Shown here: in pieces, positions 1 through 11,384 of the stretch | How the letters are laid out: each line of letters opens with the position of its first letter | Position numbering within the stretch: the stretch's first letter is position 1 | From: Nansenia antarctica | Lineage: Eukaryota > Chordata > Actinopteri > Argentiniformes > Microstomatidae | Length of the DNA stretch: 64,000 nt | NCBI GenBank assembly: GCA_963989245.1 | Contig: OZ022339.1 | Location: forward strand, 28,777,517 to 28,841,516 | Direction of reading: 5' to 3' | The notes under the pieces: generated by a model | Told to the model about the DNA's origin: nothing | The model's database searches: none | What the model saw: only the letters and a program-made list of their open reading frames with translations | Position numbers and translations under genes: made by a program

Positions 1-895
1 TATATACAGTATGCACTTCCATCGACCCAACAGAGATGTTCCCATATGAAAACAAAGCGAAGGTAAAGTTATTGCATTATTAAATAGATACATCAGATGC
101 TTTGATCCATAGAAAGTCAACACTAACAGCAGGAGGGCAGGGCGCAGAGAGCCTCCACAGTTTTCTAACCACTGATGTATTCCAGAGAGATCGCTTTTTT
201 TTCATCTATAATTGATGACGCAATAGTATTGCCAATTATGTTCTCAGTAAAAATAGAAAGTCGCCTTTCAAATTGTGATTAATGGATAATTAGGGCATTC
301 ATATAAACTGTTGATTATGCTGATTCGTCCCACTCTGCCTTGCCTTCTCCTCTGGCTAAACTGACACCGAGAGGCTGACGTCATTAGCACTCTGCTAACA
401 GGGATGATTGCTCACCAATGCGGGTGAATGAGAATTGATGGACTGTCATAACAATGTCGTTTACCTCTCATGGGAGCAATCATCATCTGACTAATAACCC
501 AAACAACAGTGGATTGTTACGACTAAAAGACCAGCTTAACCTTCTCGCTTGCGATGCGGCGATGAGTTGTGTGTTCATTAGTTTAGTGTAATGACAAATT
601 GTTTATCAGATGGCTGAAGAGGGAGACAGCTGTGGGATGTAGAATATAGAGTGTAGAATGTCCGTTTTATGAATTCCAATTCTGGAATTTTCGCATTGTG
701 GTTTTCCTGCCATTGATCAGGATGCATAAAACATACTGTATGCGTATACAAACATACTGTATGATCTTCTCATCATCTATATGTAAAATAGAATGGGAAC
801 CAAGCTGTTCCATTGGGGATAAATCACTCAGTAGGCTAAACACTAAATCAAGGCCTTTTCTCCAGAGTGACATTTTCTGCACGCTTTACTCTTTC
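1..895. other. Non-coding, no feature recognised
   Basis: AT-leaning, mostly unique sequence. No open frame here resembles a known protein and no repeat family was recognised. It could be intronic or intergenic; the window gives no way to tell. Confidence 0.6.
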
Positions 896-896
896 A

Positions 897-980
897 CAAG
901 TTCCTCGCCCCCCCCCCCCCACCCCCCCCCCCTTCATCTGTGAACTGTCTCTTTCACTCACTCTCTCTCTCTCTCCCTCT
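897..980. repeat. Poly-C tract followed by (CT)n
   Basis: A C-run interrupted by one A (about 907-932) is followed after a short gap by (CT)n. Homopolymers of this length are prone to sequencing and assembly length error. Confidence 0.8.
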
Positions 981-983
981 TTG

Positions 984-1110
984 GATGTGTTCGTAAATAC
1001 ACTCTGAGAGCGCCAGAGCACACCCGGGGTGTTCTTTGACGTTTGAAAATTAATTGACTTCAATTGCAACCAGAGCGCTCTGATTTCCAGAGCGTATTTA
1101 TGAACGCACC
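984..1110. mobile_element. Short MITE with imperfect terminal inverted repeats
   Basis: The left end (TTCGTAAATACACTCTG) and the inverted right end (TTCATAAATACGCTCTGG) form about 25-bp inverted repeats around a ~75-bp centre. A second copy with the same ends lies at 51400-51541. The ends resemble hAT-type MITEs of teleosts as I remember them. No clean TSD is visible because both flanks are CT-rich. Confidence 0.65.
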
Positions 1111-1371
1111 CTTTATCTCCCTCTCTCTCTCTTTCTCTCTCTCTCTGTCACTCCCTCGTTCCATAACTGCCCCACTGTGGCTTGTTTGACTGGGGGAGAT
1201 AGTGGTGGAGGCAGAGAGAGAGAGGGAGAGAGGGAGATAAAGAGAGAGAGTGTCAAATCCTCTCAGTGACTCGCCTCAGCGCCCCCTGTCCTTTCTGGAG
1301 CCGTGCCCTCTGTCCAGGGGAACGAGTCTGTCGTCAGCTACTGAAGTAGTTCTCCCTCTCACTTTCTTCAA

Positions 1372-2490
1372 GGTCAGAGAGAGGGAGAGATGGGGAGTGA
1401 GGGGAAAGGGAGAGAGAGAGAAAGAGAGAGAGGGAGAGAATGTGGAGGGGGGAAGAAGGAGAGAGAGAGAGAATGTAGAGGGGGAAGAGGGAGAGAGGGA
1501 GAGAGGAACAGAGAGAGAGAGGGGGACAGAGAAAGAGAGAGAAAGACAAAGAGAGAGAGAGATGGGAAGAGATAGAGAGAATGTGGAGGGGGAAAGAGGG
1601 AGAGAGGAACAGAGAGAGAGGAACAGAGAGAGAGCGGGGGACAGAGAGAGAGAGAGAAAGACAAAGAGAGAGAGAGATGGGAAGAGAGAGAGAATGTAGA
1701 GGGGGAAGAGGGAGAGAGGAACAGAGAGAGAGAAGGGGACAGAGAAAGAGAGAGAGAGATGGGAAGAGAGAGAGAGAATGTGGAGGGGGAAGAGGGAGAG
1801 AGGAACAGAGAGAGAGAAGGGGACAGAGAAAGAGAGAGAGAGATGGGAAGAGAGAGAGAGAATGTGGAGGGGGAAGAGGGAGAGAGGAACAGAGAGAGAG
1901 AAGGGGACAGAGAAAGAGAGAGAGAGATGGGAAGAGAGAGAGAGAATGTGGAGGGGGAAGAGGGAGAGAGGAACAGAGAGAGAGAGAAGGGGACAGAGAA
2001 AGAGAGAGAGAGATGGGAAGAGAGAGAGAATGTGGAGGGGGAAGAGGGAGAGAGGAACAGAGAGAGAGAGAGGGACAGAGAAAGAGAGAGAAAGACAAAG
2101 AGAGAGAGAGATGGGAAGAGAGAGAGAATGTAGAGGGGGAAGAGGGAGAGAGGAACAGAGAGAGAGAAGGGGACAGAGAAAGAGAGAGAGAGATGGGAAG
2201 AGAGAGAGAGAGAATGTGGAGGGGGAAGAGGGAGAGAGGAACAGAGAGAGAGAGAGGGACAGAGAAAGAGAGAGAAAGACAAAGAGAGAGAGAGATGGGA
2301 AGAGAGAGAGAGAATGTAGAGGGGGAAGAGGGAGAGAGGAACAGAGAGAGAGAAGGGGACAGAGAAAGAGAGAGAGAGAGATGGGAAGAGAGAGAGAATG
2401 TGGAGGGGGAAAGAGGGAGAGAGAGAGATGGGGGGAGGGAGAGAGAGAGGGAGAGAATGTGGAGGGGGAAGAGAGCGATTGAGAGATAGG
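1372..2490. repeat. GA-rich minisatellite, 84-bp basic period
   Basis: Purine strand on +. The anchor AATGT(G/A)GAGGGGG recurs at 1472, 1580, 1693, 1777, 1861, 1945, 2029, 2127, 2213, 2313, 2397 and 2456. The usual spacing is 84 bp; longer units (98-113 bp) carry an extra AAAGACAAAGAGAG-type block. Because 84 is a multiple of 3, frames stay open on both strands for up to 460 codons; these are not genes. The pure purine/pyrimidine asymmetry permits triplex (H-DNA) structure. Confidence 0.95.
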
Positions 2491-3010
2491 GAGAGACCTC
2501 CCTACCCTTCTCTTCCACTCTCGCCACTGAGGCAGAGGGAGGGATGAGTGACAGCATTAGAGATAGGCTTCCACAGCGACGCCTTAACGACTGATTAAGC
2601 CCACAGTAAAACAATCTTCTACCACCATTACTAGTCAAGGCAGGCAAGCTTAAAGGCTTGCGCGTTGCCATAATCTTCCACTCCTTTGTCTTCACGAGTC
2701 TCCTTATGTGTCTCATTTGTGTTTTTATTTCCTTCCAAATGTTCCTGACATTTCGGAAAGAGTCGTTTTATTCTTTTAACCCTCGCGGGAAAGTTGTTCA
2801 AAGAATCTTGTTAGGTTTTTCATTTTGACTTTGTGGAAACATCAATCTATTTTCAATCTAAGTATACCCTCCAGAATGTTTTTTTCATGGCGTTCAGGGG
2901 CGCTCAATTATCTGTAAGATGTTTTTTTTTCATTGCTATTGTTGTTGATGATGTCTACCCCTCCAGTTTTCCAATTATGGTCGCTCATTCCCTCTCTCTG
3001 ACTTTCACAT
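2491..3010. other. Non-coding, no feature recognised
   Basis: Mixed-composition unique sequence between the GA minisatellite and a CA microsatellite. No gene or known repeat recognised. Confidence 0.5.
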
Positions 3011-3035
3011 GCACACACAGACACACAGACACACA

Positions 3036-3077
<42 letters not shown>
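3011..3077. repeat. (CA)n microsatellite
   Basis: Near-pure CA dinucleotide run with a few CAGA interruptions at its left end. Confidence 0.95.
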
Positions 3078-3078
<1 letters not shown>

Positions 3079-3148
3079 TCTATCCCTCTCTTTCTCTCCA
3101 TCCCTCCTCCTCTGTTCTTCCTCTCTACTCTTTCCTCTTCACACACAC

Positions 3149-3392
3149 ACCTAATCGCAAACATCTAATCGTTAACACCTAACTGCTAACACCTAACCGC
3201 AAACACCTAATTGCTAACACCTAACCGCTAACACCTAATCGCTAACACATAACCACTAACACCTAACTGCTAACACCTAATCGCTAACACATAACCACTA
3301 ACACCCTATCGCTAACACTTAACTGCTAACACCTATTTGCTAGCAGCTAACACCTAACCGCTAACACCTAACGGCTAACAGGTAATACCTCA
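3149..3392. repeat. 14-bp minisatellite, unit CACCTAACCGCTAA
   Basis: About 17 copies of a 14-bp unit with variants (CACCTAATCGCTAA, CACATAACCACTAA, CACCTAACTGCTAA). It superficially resembles telomeric CCTAA but the period is 14, not 6. The final copies are degenerate and interrupted near 3340-3350. Confidence 0.9.
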
Positions 3393-3780
3393 CAGCACCT
3401 TGAGAGAGGAGAGTAGGAGTGACAGGGCTTGGATCAGGTGGAGGTCGGAATCAGAGGACAACTCTCCCCTAGCTTAGACGCAGCCAGGCACATGCTCCCT
3501 CTCCTGCAATAATTGCTTATTCTGTGAGAACAAAGGTAACCCGCTGAGGGTCCATTTGTGATGATGACACCCTCCACTTGTCTCTCTTCATCTATCAGGG
3601 AGACGCTGGGGGAGACGCAGGGGGAGACGCGGGGGAGATGGGAAGACGGGGGGAAGAGAGGAGTTTCCTGTCAGCCTCGGTTCCCCACAACTTCGACGGT
3701 GATAGATTTTATCCTCGGGTCATGGAGCTGTGGAGCAGTAGGAAAGTGTAGTGCCATATGTTGATTGTTAGACAGATACC
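3393..3780. other. Non-coding with a short GGGGGAGACGC repeat
   Basis: Unique sequence except for three to four degenerate copies of GGGGGAGACGC at about 3600-3650. No gene recognised. Confidence 0.5.
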
Positions 3781-3781
3781 A

Positions 3782-3898
3782 AGGGAGGCTGGAGGAGGTA
3801 GCAGCAGGAATCAGGAAGGGTATGAAACGCTTGCATTTGACACCATTCCTGTACGGAGGATCGTCCTCCGATTTCTAGCTCCACCAGCCTCCCCCCGA
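3782..3898. mobile_element. Full palindromic MITE (AGGGAGGCTGG family)
   Basis: Starts with AGGGAGGCTGGAGGAGGTAG and ends with its inverted partner (CCTCCGATTTCTAGCTCCACC, then AGCCTCC). The centre contains the TTGACACCATTCC stretch seen in other copies. It is one of two complete copies in this window (the other is 63601-63720). Half-copies lie near 12617, 15630, 20321, 47455, 55612, 59015 and 63443. A very similar sequence, AGGACGGGCTC...GAGCCCGTCCT, is common in fish genomes as a hAT-type MITE. Confidence 0.75.
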
Positions 3899-4164
3899 CA
3901 GACACCCGTTTAATATGGGCGCAGGCACACAGCACTGCGGTGCCGTTCACACTCATTTAGCAGGAAGCCCGACCTACAGACCGGCACATTAGACCTCAAT
4001 CTGCAGACAGCTAATTAGCATATTCGTCAAATATTAATGTCGCTTTGACCTGTTATTGTCGGCTAATTATGTTGATATACCGTCGGTGGATATTTGTGCT
4101 CAGCGGGGCGTATATTACAGCGTAGTTTGTCAACAGCGGCGGGGGTTAAACTGAATAATTACCG

Positions 4165-4676
4165 GTCTGGAGGGAGGGAGATGGAGGGAGGGAGGAGATG
4201 GAGGGAGGAGATGGAGGAGATGGAGGGAGGAGATGGAGGAGGAGATGGAGGAGGAGAGGGAGGAGATGGAGGGAGGAGATGGAAAGGAGGAGATGGAGGG
4301 AGGAGGAGATGGAGGGAGGAGATGGAGGGAGGAGTTGGAAGGAGATGAAGAGGGAGGAGATGGAGGAGATGGAAGGGAAGAGATGGAGGAGATGGAAGGG
4401 AGGAGATGGAGGAGATGGAAGGAGATGGAAAGGAGGAGAGGGAGGAGATGGAAAGGAGGAGAGGGAGGAGATGGAAAGGAGGAGAGGGAGGAGATGGAGG
4501 AGATGGAAGAGAGGGAAGAGAGGAAAGGGAAGGAGGAGAGGGGGGGAGGGAGATGGAGGGAGATGGAGGGAGGAGAGGGAGAGAGGAGAGGGAAGAGAGG
4601 AGAGGGAGGGAGGAGAGGGAGGGAGGAGAGGGAAGGAGGGAGATGGAGGGAGGAGAGGGAGAGAGGGAGGGAGATG
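4165..4676. repeat. GGA/GATGGA-rich minisatellite
   Basis: Purine-only + strand built from 9-12-bp units such as GATGGAGGGAGGA and GGAAAGGAGGAGA. Open frames in several registers are artefacts of the missing stop codons. It is a second large triplex-prone tract besides 1372-2490. Confidence 0.95.
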
Positions 4677-4981
4677 AAGCAAATAATAATCCCCTGAGGG
4701 ATACTAAATTAGGTTTTTATGGACATAATTGTTTTTGATGCAGGGACTTTAATGTGTCAAGGCAAATGTATTTTGGAATTACAATCAGTGAGAAAATAAA
4801 AAATCCACACGGGACATTTCACTCATCAGTGTATCGTTCCATGCATCGTTATGGTTACGGTCAGAGCTAATAGACCCAGGCGCAGGACACAGAGCCAGGA
4901 CACGGAGATAAAATAATACAGGATTTAATGAGGGAATAGCAGGGAACAGAGAAGAGCAGGGGGGGATGGCAAATGGGATAG
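4677..4981. other. Non-coding spacer
   Basis: Short mixed sequence between two arrays; no feature recognised. Confidence 0.4.
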
Positions 4982-4992
4982 GGCAGGCAGGG

Positions 4993-5039
<47 letters not shown>

Positions 5040-5396
5040 ACAGACAGGCAGGCAGGCAGGCAGACAGGCAGGCAGACAGGGCAGGGCAGGCAGACAGACA
5101 GGCAGACAGGCAGACAGACAGGCAGGCAGACAGGCAGGCAGGCAGACAGACAGGGCAGGCAGACAGGCAGGCAGGCAGACAGGCAGACAGGCAGACAAAC
5201 AGACAGACAGACAGGCAGGCAGACAGACAGGGCAGGCAGACAGGCAGGCAGGCAGACAGGCAGACAGGCAGACAAACAGACAGACAGGCAGGCAGGCAGA
5301 CAGACAGGGCAGGCAGACAGGGCAGGCGGGGCATGTAGGGCAGGCAGGGCAGGTAGACTAGGCAGGCGGGCAGGCAGGCTGGCAGACGGATAACTG
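4982..5396. repeat. (GGCA/GACA)n tetranucleotide array
   Basis: Array of GGCA and GACA tetramers with a few GGGCA interruptions, about 415 bp. The reverse-complement composition (TGCC/TGTC) forms another ~480-bp array at 43022-43505, so the two arrays are in opposite orientation. Confidence 0.95.
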
Positions 5397-5476
5397 GGTC
5401 GAGGTCTTGGATACAACAAACAACGATCTGGTGATGAGTGGATGGGAAGCCGGGGTTTGAAGTTTGAACACAGCGG

Positions 5477-5521
5477 GGTGATGAGTAGATGGGTGATGAG
5501 TAGATGGGTGATGAGTAGATG
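5477..5521. repeat. 15-bp tandem triplication
   Basis: Three perfect copies of GGGTGATGAGTAGAT. Confidence 0.9.
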
Positions 5522-6702
5522 ACCAACAGGTGAGCAGAACGAACAGGTGGAGACGATGATTGACAGGGAACTGGAGCCTGGCCATGCCCACACACAACAC
5601 AAACAGTTAGACAGAGACAGACAGGAGTGAGGGAGGCACAGACTCACAGAAGCGAAAAGCGTGACAATTACGGGTGTAGCCAGGCAGAATACAGATGAGA
5701 AGGAAAATGAATGAGAATCTTACATGTGGAATACATGGGGGAGACCCTAAAAGATGCCTTGAATAGATTAAAGTGAAGATGTTTAATCTCATCTCCATAG
5801 TGAAGATATGTGTATTACACATCACAACTATCATGTCATTATCTATGAAGAAAAAGATCAAAATGGAGGTCAACTCATCTTCTCCAATTTCAGAGATGGG
5901 TGACGCTGAGATAGGGGGCTCTCCCAGGTTCCTTTAGATATGTAAATTGGAATATTCCAGAGGTTTGTAGAGCAATTAGGGTTCGCGAGCACGTTTTGTT
6001 AAATAATGACTACATAATCAGAAACTCCAGCAACATGTCTAAATACCTTTAGTAAACAACAGAAGAAGAAAAAACGTCAAAGTATCTTCAGGAATACAGA
6101 AACGCAATCACAGTTGGCAGCTTGCTCGATTAGTATTCCTCTGTATTGTACTGTAATCAGGCTTTTTTTCATACAAGGAGAAAATTAACATCTTACACAG
6201 TAGTTTACCCCCCTGGGAAGCAGCAGGCTTTCAGCATTCTGTTTCATGTCCGAGGTAAATAGGACCGGTCGCTGGGTAGCTTTGGGCCAAGGAGATCATA
6301 GGAAATCTATTCAAGTTTATATCCAATTCGCGGGTGGCATTAACCAAGTCTGAATGTTACATGAATATTAATGCCCCGGTAAGTTGTCACTCTAAATGAA
6401 ACATCAGTTGGGTAAAGGTTTGATTTAGGCTGCTTGTCAAACATCAACCGCCACCGTATCTGTAAATGATATTATGGCTGGAAAGTTTGCTGGAACTAGA
6501 TGAATAAACCGACTTCTTGAATAAAACAGCATCCTTAATGGAAAGTCTCTTTCTCGTTGAGAGTGCTTTTCTAGTTCAAGATTTAGCCTGCGTCTGGGAT
6601 ACACAGCGCCCTGTAGTGTAAGTAATGAGACAGTGAAGACATTTTTCTTCTTTTGGCTCGACACTCCAAAAGGTTTTGGACATCATCCTGTCTCTTTCTC
6701 CA
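5522..6702. other. Non-coding, no feature recognised
   Basis: About 1.2 kb of unique sequence with no supported gene, RNA or repeat. Short open frames here show no recognisable domain. Confidence 0.5.
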
Positions 6703-7218
6703 ACATCATCCCAACCCCTCCTCCCTCTGTCATCATCCCAACCCCTCCTCCCTCTGTCACCATCCCAACCCCTCCGGTCTCCGTCATCATCCCAACCCCT
6801 CCTCCCTCTGTCATCATCCCAACTCCTCCTCCCTCTGTCATCCCAACCCCTCCTCCCTCTGTCATCATCCCAACCCCTCCTGCTTCTGTCTCTGTCATCA
6901 TCCCAACCCCTCCTCCTTCTCTCATCATCCCAACCCCTCCTCCCTCTGTCATCATCCCAACCCCTCCTCCCTCTGTCATCATCCCAATCCCTCCTCCTTC
7001 TCTCATCATCCCAACCCCTCCTCCCTCTGTCATCATCCCAACCCCTCCTCCCTCTGTCATCATCCCAACCCCTCTTCCCTCCGTCATCATCCCAACCCCT
7101 CCTCCCTCTGTCATCCCAACCCCTCCTCCCTCTGTCATCATCCCAACCCCTCCTCCCTCTGTCATCCCAACTCCTCCTCCCTCTGTCATCATCCCAACCC
7201 CTCCTGTCTCTGTCATCT
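6703..7218. repeat. 27-bp (and 24-bp) minisatellite, CATCATCCCAACCCCTCC type
   Basis: About 20 units ending in TCCCTCTGT. The common unit is 27 bp; units that lack one CAT are 24 bp. Both lengths are multiples of 3, so three + frames ([13 protein letters not shown], [13 protein letters not shown], [13 protein letters not shown]) and one - frame stay open for 190-240 codons. No signal peptide, domain or codon bias supports translation. Confidence 0.95.
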
Positions 7219-7866
7219 TACAGAGATGTCCAGCAACCAGCAACTTGCCCCCCCCCCCACTTCACCCAACGCCACGGTCGATATGTTTCTTCTTCTTAAG
7301 TGTCTACTGGGACGGAGGGGAAGTGATGGAAGGATAAAAACAAGAAAGAAAGGGCTCTGGGAGTAATTTTCTGAGCTTCTGTGGTTATTCTGTGTTATTT
7401 TAATAAAGAAAAATCTATAGTTGTTTAAGCTTGATATTGACTTCCCTCCACAAACACACATGCAGGTTGGATTCTACAAAGTCATCACGTGAACTGAATT
7501 ATTTAACATCATGAGTTTGAGTTTGAGTTTATTTCATCCACGCTCACAGTCAAAAACCAGAATAAAGGCAGAATACATTAAATGTAGAGCCGGTAAGTTA
7601 TAATAACTTTTGAGGGTGCGTTTTGGGGTCATTCTCGGCTTTGGAAAATCGGTAGCGATCAAGGACTGAGATAACGATAACGATTTCTATGATTAACATT
7701 CACTGGTGTTGTGGCCGAACCTTCCAATAAAGAATAGTGAGAGAACACCTTCCAACTAAACCTTCCAATAAAGAACACTGAGAGAATAGACTGTTAGATC
7801 GAAGAATCTAGCTGACAAACAGACTGAAGGAGGGGGGCTATTTCACAAAATAAGAGCAGATCGGAC
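7219..7866. other. Non-coding with a small local duplication
   Basis: Unique sequence. CCTTCCAATAAAGAA occurs twice (about 7722 and 7762), suggesting a ~40-bp local duplication. A triplicated TGAGTT stretch lies near 7513-7530. Confidence 0.5.
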
Positions 7867-7892
7867 AGACAGGGACAGGGACAGGGACAGGT

Positions 7893-7940
<48 letters not shown>

Positions 7941-7971
7941 TCAGAGACAGGGACAGGGACAGAGACAGGGA
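7867..7971. repeat. (GGGACA)n hexanucleotide microsatellite
   Basis: About 17 copies of GGGACA with a few GTACAG, GTCAGA and AGAGAC variants. Confidence 0.95.
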
Positions 7972-8085
7972 CGGGTGTCTGCAGTCTGACCATCCAGGAG
8001 GGCACTTTGTAAGTGGCAGGGGCAAAGGGGAAGGTGCCCTTAGTCTTTGGAAGTGGGCTCCCTAAGATGTTCCTGTCCCTTCCCT

Positions 8086-8330
8086 GTCTCCTTCCTGTGT
8101 GTCCCTCCGCCACTCTCCTCCCTCTCTCCTGTCTCTCTCCTTTCTCCCTGCCTCCCCGCCACTCTCCCCTCTCTCTCCCTGGCTCCCCGCCTCTCTCACC
8201 CCTCTCTCTTCCTGACTCCCTGCCTCTCTCCTTGCCTCCCTGCCTCTCTCCCTGCCTCTCTCCCTGCCTCCCCCCTGTCTCCTCTCTCCAGGCCTCCCCC
8301 CCTCTCTCCTCTCGCCCTGTCCTCCAGGCC
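8086..8330. repeat. CT/CCTGCCTC-rich pyrimidine minisatellite
   Basis: Imperfect 12-16-bp units such as CTCCCTGCCTCTCTC. Open frames across it are composition artefacts. Confidence 0.8.
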
Positions 8331-9139
8331 ATCAGCTGACTAACGATAATGGGATTCCTCCACCTCTCCTCGCGGGGAGGATCCCCTTAAGTAAGATCAT
8401 GTGCGATTCATGTGACCAACGATACATCATCTGCACTCATTACAGTCACGAGAGGCCCCCGTGTGTGTGTGTTGTTGCCATATGAAGGGACCATAGTAAT
8501 GATGAACAACACTATATAATAATGAAACATGCATGCACCTGCAGGAAAAATCAATAGAGGGGAGAGTGATGAGGAGCGTAGGAGTCAACGCGATTCCATC
8601 TCAGTCTCCAACCGCCCCTAACACTGTTTTAATTCTCATATATTTATATTGTTATGGAACCAACTAGCCAGCCTATGGATAACTCTGCTCTCAAGTGGAG
8701 GGTCGATATACTTTTTTTGTAATCAATTATTTATTGCAAAACAGTACACATGAAAAACTCACATTATTACACCAAACAAAATAAGTGTCTGTCCTGATTA
8801 TTATTTATACTATAAACACATGAGTAACCCCCCCCCCCCCCCCCATGGCGATAACATCCCTTCCACCCCCCCCCCCCCCCCCCATAGTTCTTCATTACAC
8901 TATATTTTTGGTATATCATAAAATCATAATAATACAACAATTACAGGTTACATTCATATACAACACAGCCTACAAACACAGTCACTCCATCAACTCTTTT
9001 ATCCTATGTATTGCAGAGGTTCATGTTATAATTGTCCTTTCTTTAGCTCCATGTATTCTGGCTATAGATTGTTGATGTATAGTATGTCCAGGAAAGACAG
9101 CAGCCATTGTTTACGCGTAAGAGTATGTGGAGGGTAATA
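8331..9139. other. Non-coding with twin poly-C tracts
   Basis: Mostly AT-rich unique DNA. Two C-runs (8828-8844 and 8866-8883) are each followed by CAT. The stretch next to the LINE end at 9140 could be that element's 3' UTR. A 21-bp stretch beginning GTAATGCTAAC is duplicated at about 9136-9180. Confidence 0.5.
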
Positions 9140-9490
9140 ATGCTAACATATTTTTGGAGGGCGTAATGCTAACATATTTTTGGCTGCGGTAAGACCAGCA
9201 AATAAAACACGAAACATGGAAGCTGACAGATCCAATGATGAAGTATCATTCAAAATCAATAATCTCGGACAACAGAGTATATGGATCCCCAATAGATTAG
9301 ATAAAGTAGAAGATATTAGTTTCCAAAATGCCGCCACCCCAGGACATTCCCAGTACATGTGTAAAAAGGAGCCCACAATGACCGAGTGAACACAGATCAC
9401 AAATTGAGGAGGGTATGATTTTCATGAGGTGGCGTCTTCTCGGAGTGAGGTATAGCCTGTGTAAGAAGTTAAAGTGAATAAGCTTATGAT
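9140..9490 (-). pseudogene. LINE ORF2 C-terminus remnant, Tx1/L1-like
   Basis: The minus strand encodes a LINE tail in two frames. One frame (about 9490 to 9380) gives LIHFNFLHRLYLTPRRRHLM and then Cys pairs. After a frameshift, the 85-codon frame reads SFLHMYWECPGVAAFW and ends with LFAGLTAAKNMLALRPP. The order HR-YLTP, FHM-WECP, AGLTAAKKMIALRW is the usual C-terminus of L1/Tx1-type LINE ORF2 proteins in fish. It is decayed and lacks the RT and endonuclease. The Tx1 versus L1 assignment is from memory of the family. Confidence 0.75.
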
Positions 9491-10109
9491 TAGGATGTTT
9501 AGATGTGATATCCAGATTGTAAGGGTCGATATTCTGATGGTGAAAAGTAATAACTCATTCTCACCCCAAAAGTATATATATAAAGTATATAGTATATATA
9601 AATATATGTCCCACATACAATAACAACCGAAAATCTGAATTCCCAGAACTCCCTCTGGCTGATCAGGTGCTGAACAGTAATCTAATGTGGAATGTGGTGT
9701 GGTTCAGAGTTCAGGGGTCCGTAGTGGAGGGCAGCTTTCTGGTGGGTCCCGGGATCCTAACAATGTGTCAAGCAGTGGTGTGCCGTCAGGGCCAGCAAGG
9801 CCTTCTCTGCTGGCCTAAACATCATCAGAATATACATTTTATTTAATATATTTTTTCCACAAATATGTATTAATGATTCCCCATAGTCTATTCTCTTCAT
9901 TTCATAGCTTTCCTCTTGGTTGCGCTGCTTCCAGTCTCCAATTGAGATTTGGAGGGCTGGCCTTTATGTTAGAGCTTTTATCCAATCAAAATGTGTTGCT
10001 AGGGGGCTCCCAAATCTGCCCGCCTTCACAACAGACGGTGCCGCGAATTCGACCTGTAACTTAACGTTGGAACGAGAAAACCTGTGGCGTTCCTAGTAAA
10101 CCTACGTAG

Positions 10110-10718
10110 ATGCGAGCAAAATCAACAACGGCGCCTGCTGGAAGGCTCAATCTGATGTCAGCACCCAGCACGTCTTTTGATTGGATACGCACTATTGAGA
10201 TGCGTAGCAAGGTAATTTGCGTATCTTTATACCGTCTGCAATCAGCTACAATGGCGGAAGGGGGAGAAGAGGCAGATGTGGTGGCAGATCTTAAAACAAC
10301 GCCATTTTCTAGAAGAACTTTCCAGGAAAAGATAGACATTATCAGAGAACGGCCAACCCCGACTCTTGCGAGCCTTTCTCAGCGGGGAAAAGGGTTTGTC
10401 CGGCACTTTCAGATCGCTAACTACGAGCGGTACCCCTGGCTCACAGGCTCCGAAAGGCACTGCAAATTGTACTGCTGGCAATGCCTGCTATTTGCAACAG
10501 ATCGATCGGGTGTTTGGAGCCACACTGGTTTTGCAAACTTGAGTTGTCTAACCAAGGGAGCAACGAGACACCAAAGCACGGCTGGGCACTTACAAGCAAC
10601 GGTGCTTTTGAACACCTTTGGGGACACTCGAGTGGATTTACAGCTCAACAGACTGTACAACAGAGTAATTGAAGTATTCCTGAGGAAAGAAAGGAGGATG
10701 GATTTTGTTTTCAAATGA
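10110..10718 (+). pseudogene. hAT transposase N-terminal fragment with TTF-type zinc finger
   Basis: A 202-codon frame inside the hAT element. The likely natural start is Met48 (10251, MAEGGEEADVV). Residues 95-165 match the TTF-type zinc finger that opens ZMYM1-like hAT transposases: FVRHFQ, then YPWLTG, Cys122-x2-Cys125, Gly-Phe-x-Asn-Leu, and His154-x5-His160, followed by LNTFGDTRVDLQLN. Family members normally continue for several hundred residues with DUF4371, the DDE catalytic core and a hATC dimerisation domain; all are missing after the stop at 10718. A donor-like TTTTGGTGAGT just downstream leaves open a spliced second exon, but the frame at 10926-11141 shows no hAT motif. Expected role of intact relatives: DNA binding and transposition. 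This copy is truncated. Confidence 0.85.
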
Positions 10719-10794
10719 AGTTGTTTTGGTGAGTACAAAGCATTTTATTTTTTATTTTATTTGTATATATTTTTGTCATTTTATTTCGTTATTT

Positions 10795-10897
10795 CATTTT
10801 ATTTTCGTTTCAATATTAACGAATTAATATATAGGTAATTAAAATTCATTTTATTTTCGTTTCAATATTAACGAATTAATATATAGGTAATTAAAAT
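10795..10897. repeat. 52-bp tandem duplication inside the hAT
   Basis: Two almost identical AT-rich copies beginning CATTTTATTTTCGTTTC, at 10795 and 10847. Confidence 0.9.
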
Positions 10898-11384
10898 GAC
10901 AAATATAGGCTTATAAAATAAATGTTTGATGCGTCTGTTGCAGGTTGCAAGAGATGTGGAGATTACGTGGGTGGCGCACGTGAATCAGCTGTGCAGTAAA
11001 AGTACTCAAGGAGACTTGTTGAATTGTTTTGTCACGTTTCTTGACGATAAAAGTGCCTTTTATTTAAAAGTTTTGACAGTATCCAAGCGAAGCGATCTTA
11101 AAGATCACACTCTTCATTGTAAATGCGGATTTATTGATTAAAAATGCTTCGGAAATATTAATATAACTCTGTTGTACTTGTCTGATTATGTTAAGGTGAT
11201 GCAACGCCCGGTTATACTGTGTTTCTGTCTAGTTTCTAGAGCCATGGCGTCATAATGATGGTATTAAGAGGTAGAATAATTCAGGTAGGACTGTGTCGGA
11301 CATCACTGAAGGCCTAGGTGTGAAATGCACCGCCCGCCACTGGTGTCAAGGGATTACTCTACTGTTTGTATTGCACCAGAGTGT

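Larger units (their letters stand above)
9773..11342 (+). mobile_element. hAT transposon, 1570 bp, with 8-bp TSD
   Basis: Begins CAGTGGTGTGCCGTC and ends in the inverted counterpart (GGTG...CGCCCGCCACTG). It is flanked by a perfect 8-bp direct repeat GTGTCAAG at 9765-9772 and 11343-11350. Terminal CAGTGG and an 8-bp TSD are diagnostic of the hAT superfamily. It carries a transposase N-terminal fragment (10110-10718), a GTGAGT donor-like site at ~10730 and a 52-bp tandem duplication (10795-10897). At 1.6 kb and without a catalytic core it is non-autonomous. Confidence 0.93.

Noticed and set aside
1334..2716. 460-codon minus-strand open frame and several plus-strand frames rich in Arg/Glu or Ser/Leu
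   Set aside because: It is the GA minisatellite read through; the 84-bp period keeps frames open on both strands at once.
3149..3392. Telomeric repeat
   Set aside because: Period is 14 bp (CACCTAACCGCTAA), not a hexamer.
6633..7337. Proline-rich VIIPTPPPS repeat protein
   Set aside because: 27/24-bp pyrimidine minisatellite with three overlapping open + frames and one - frame; no domain or initiation context.
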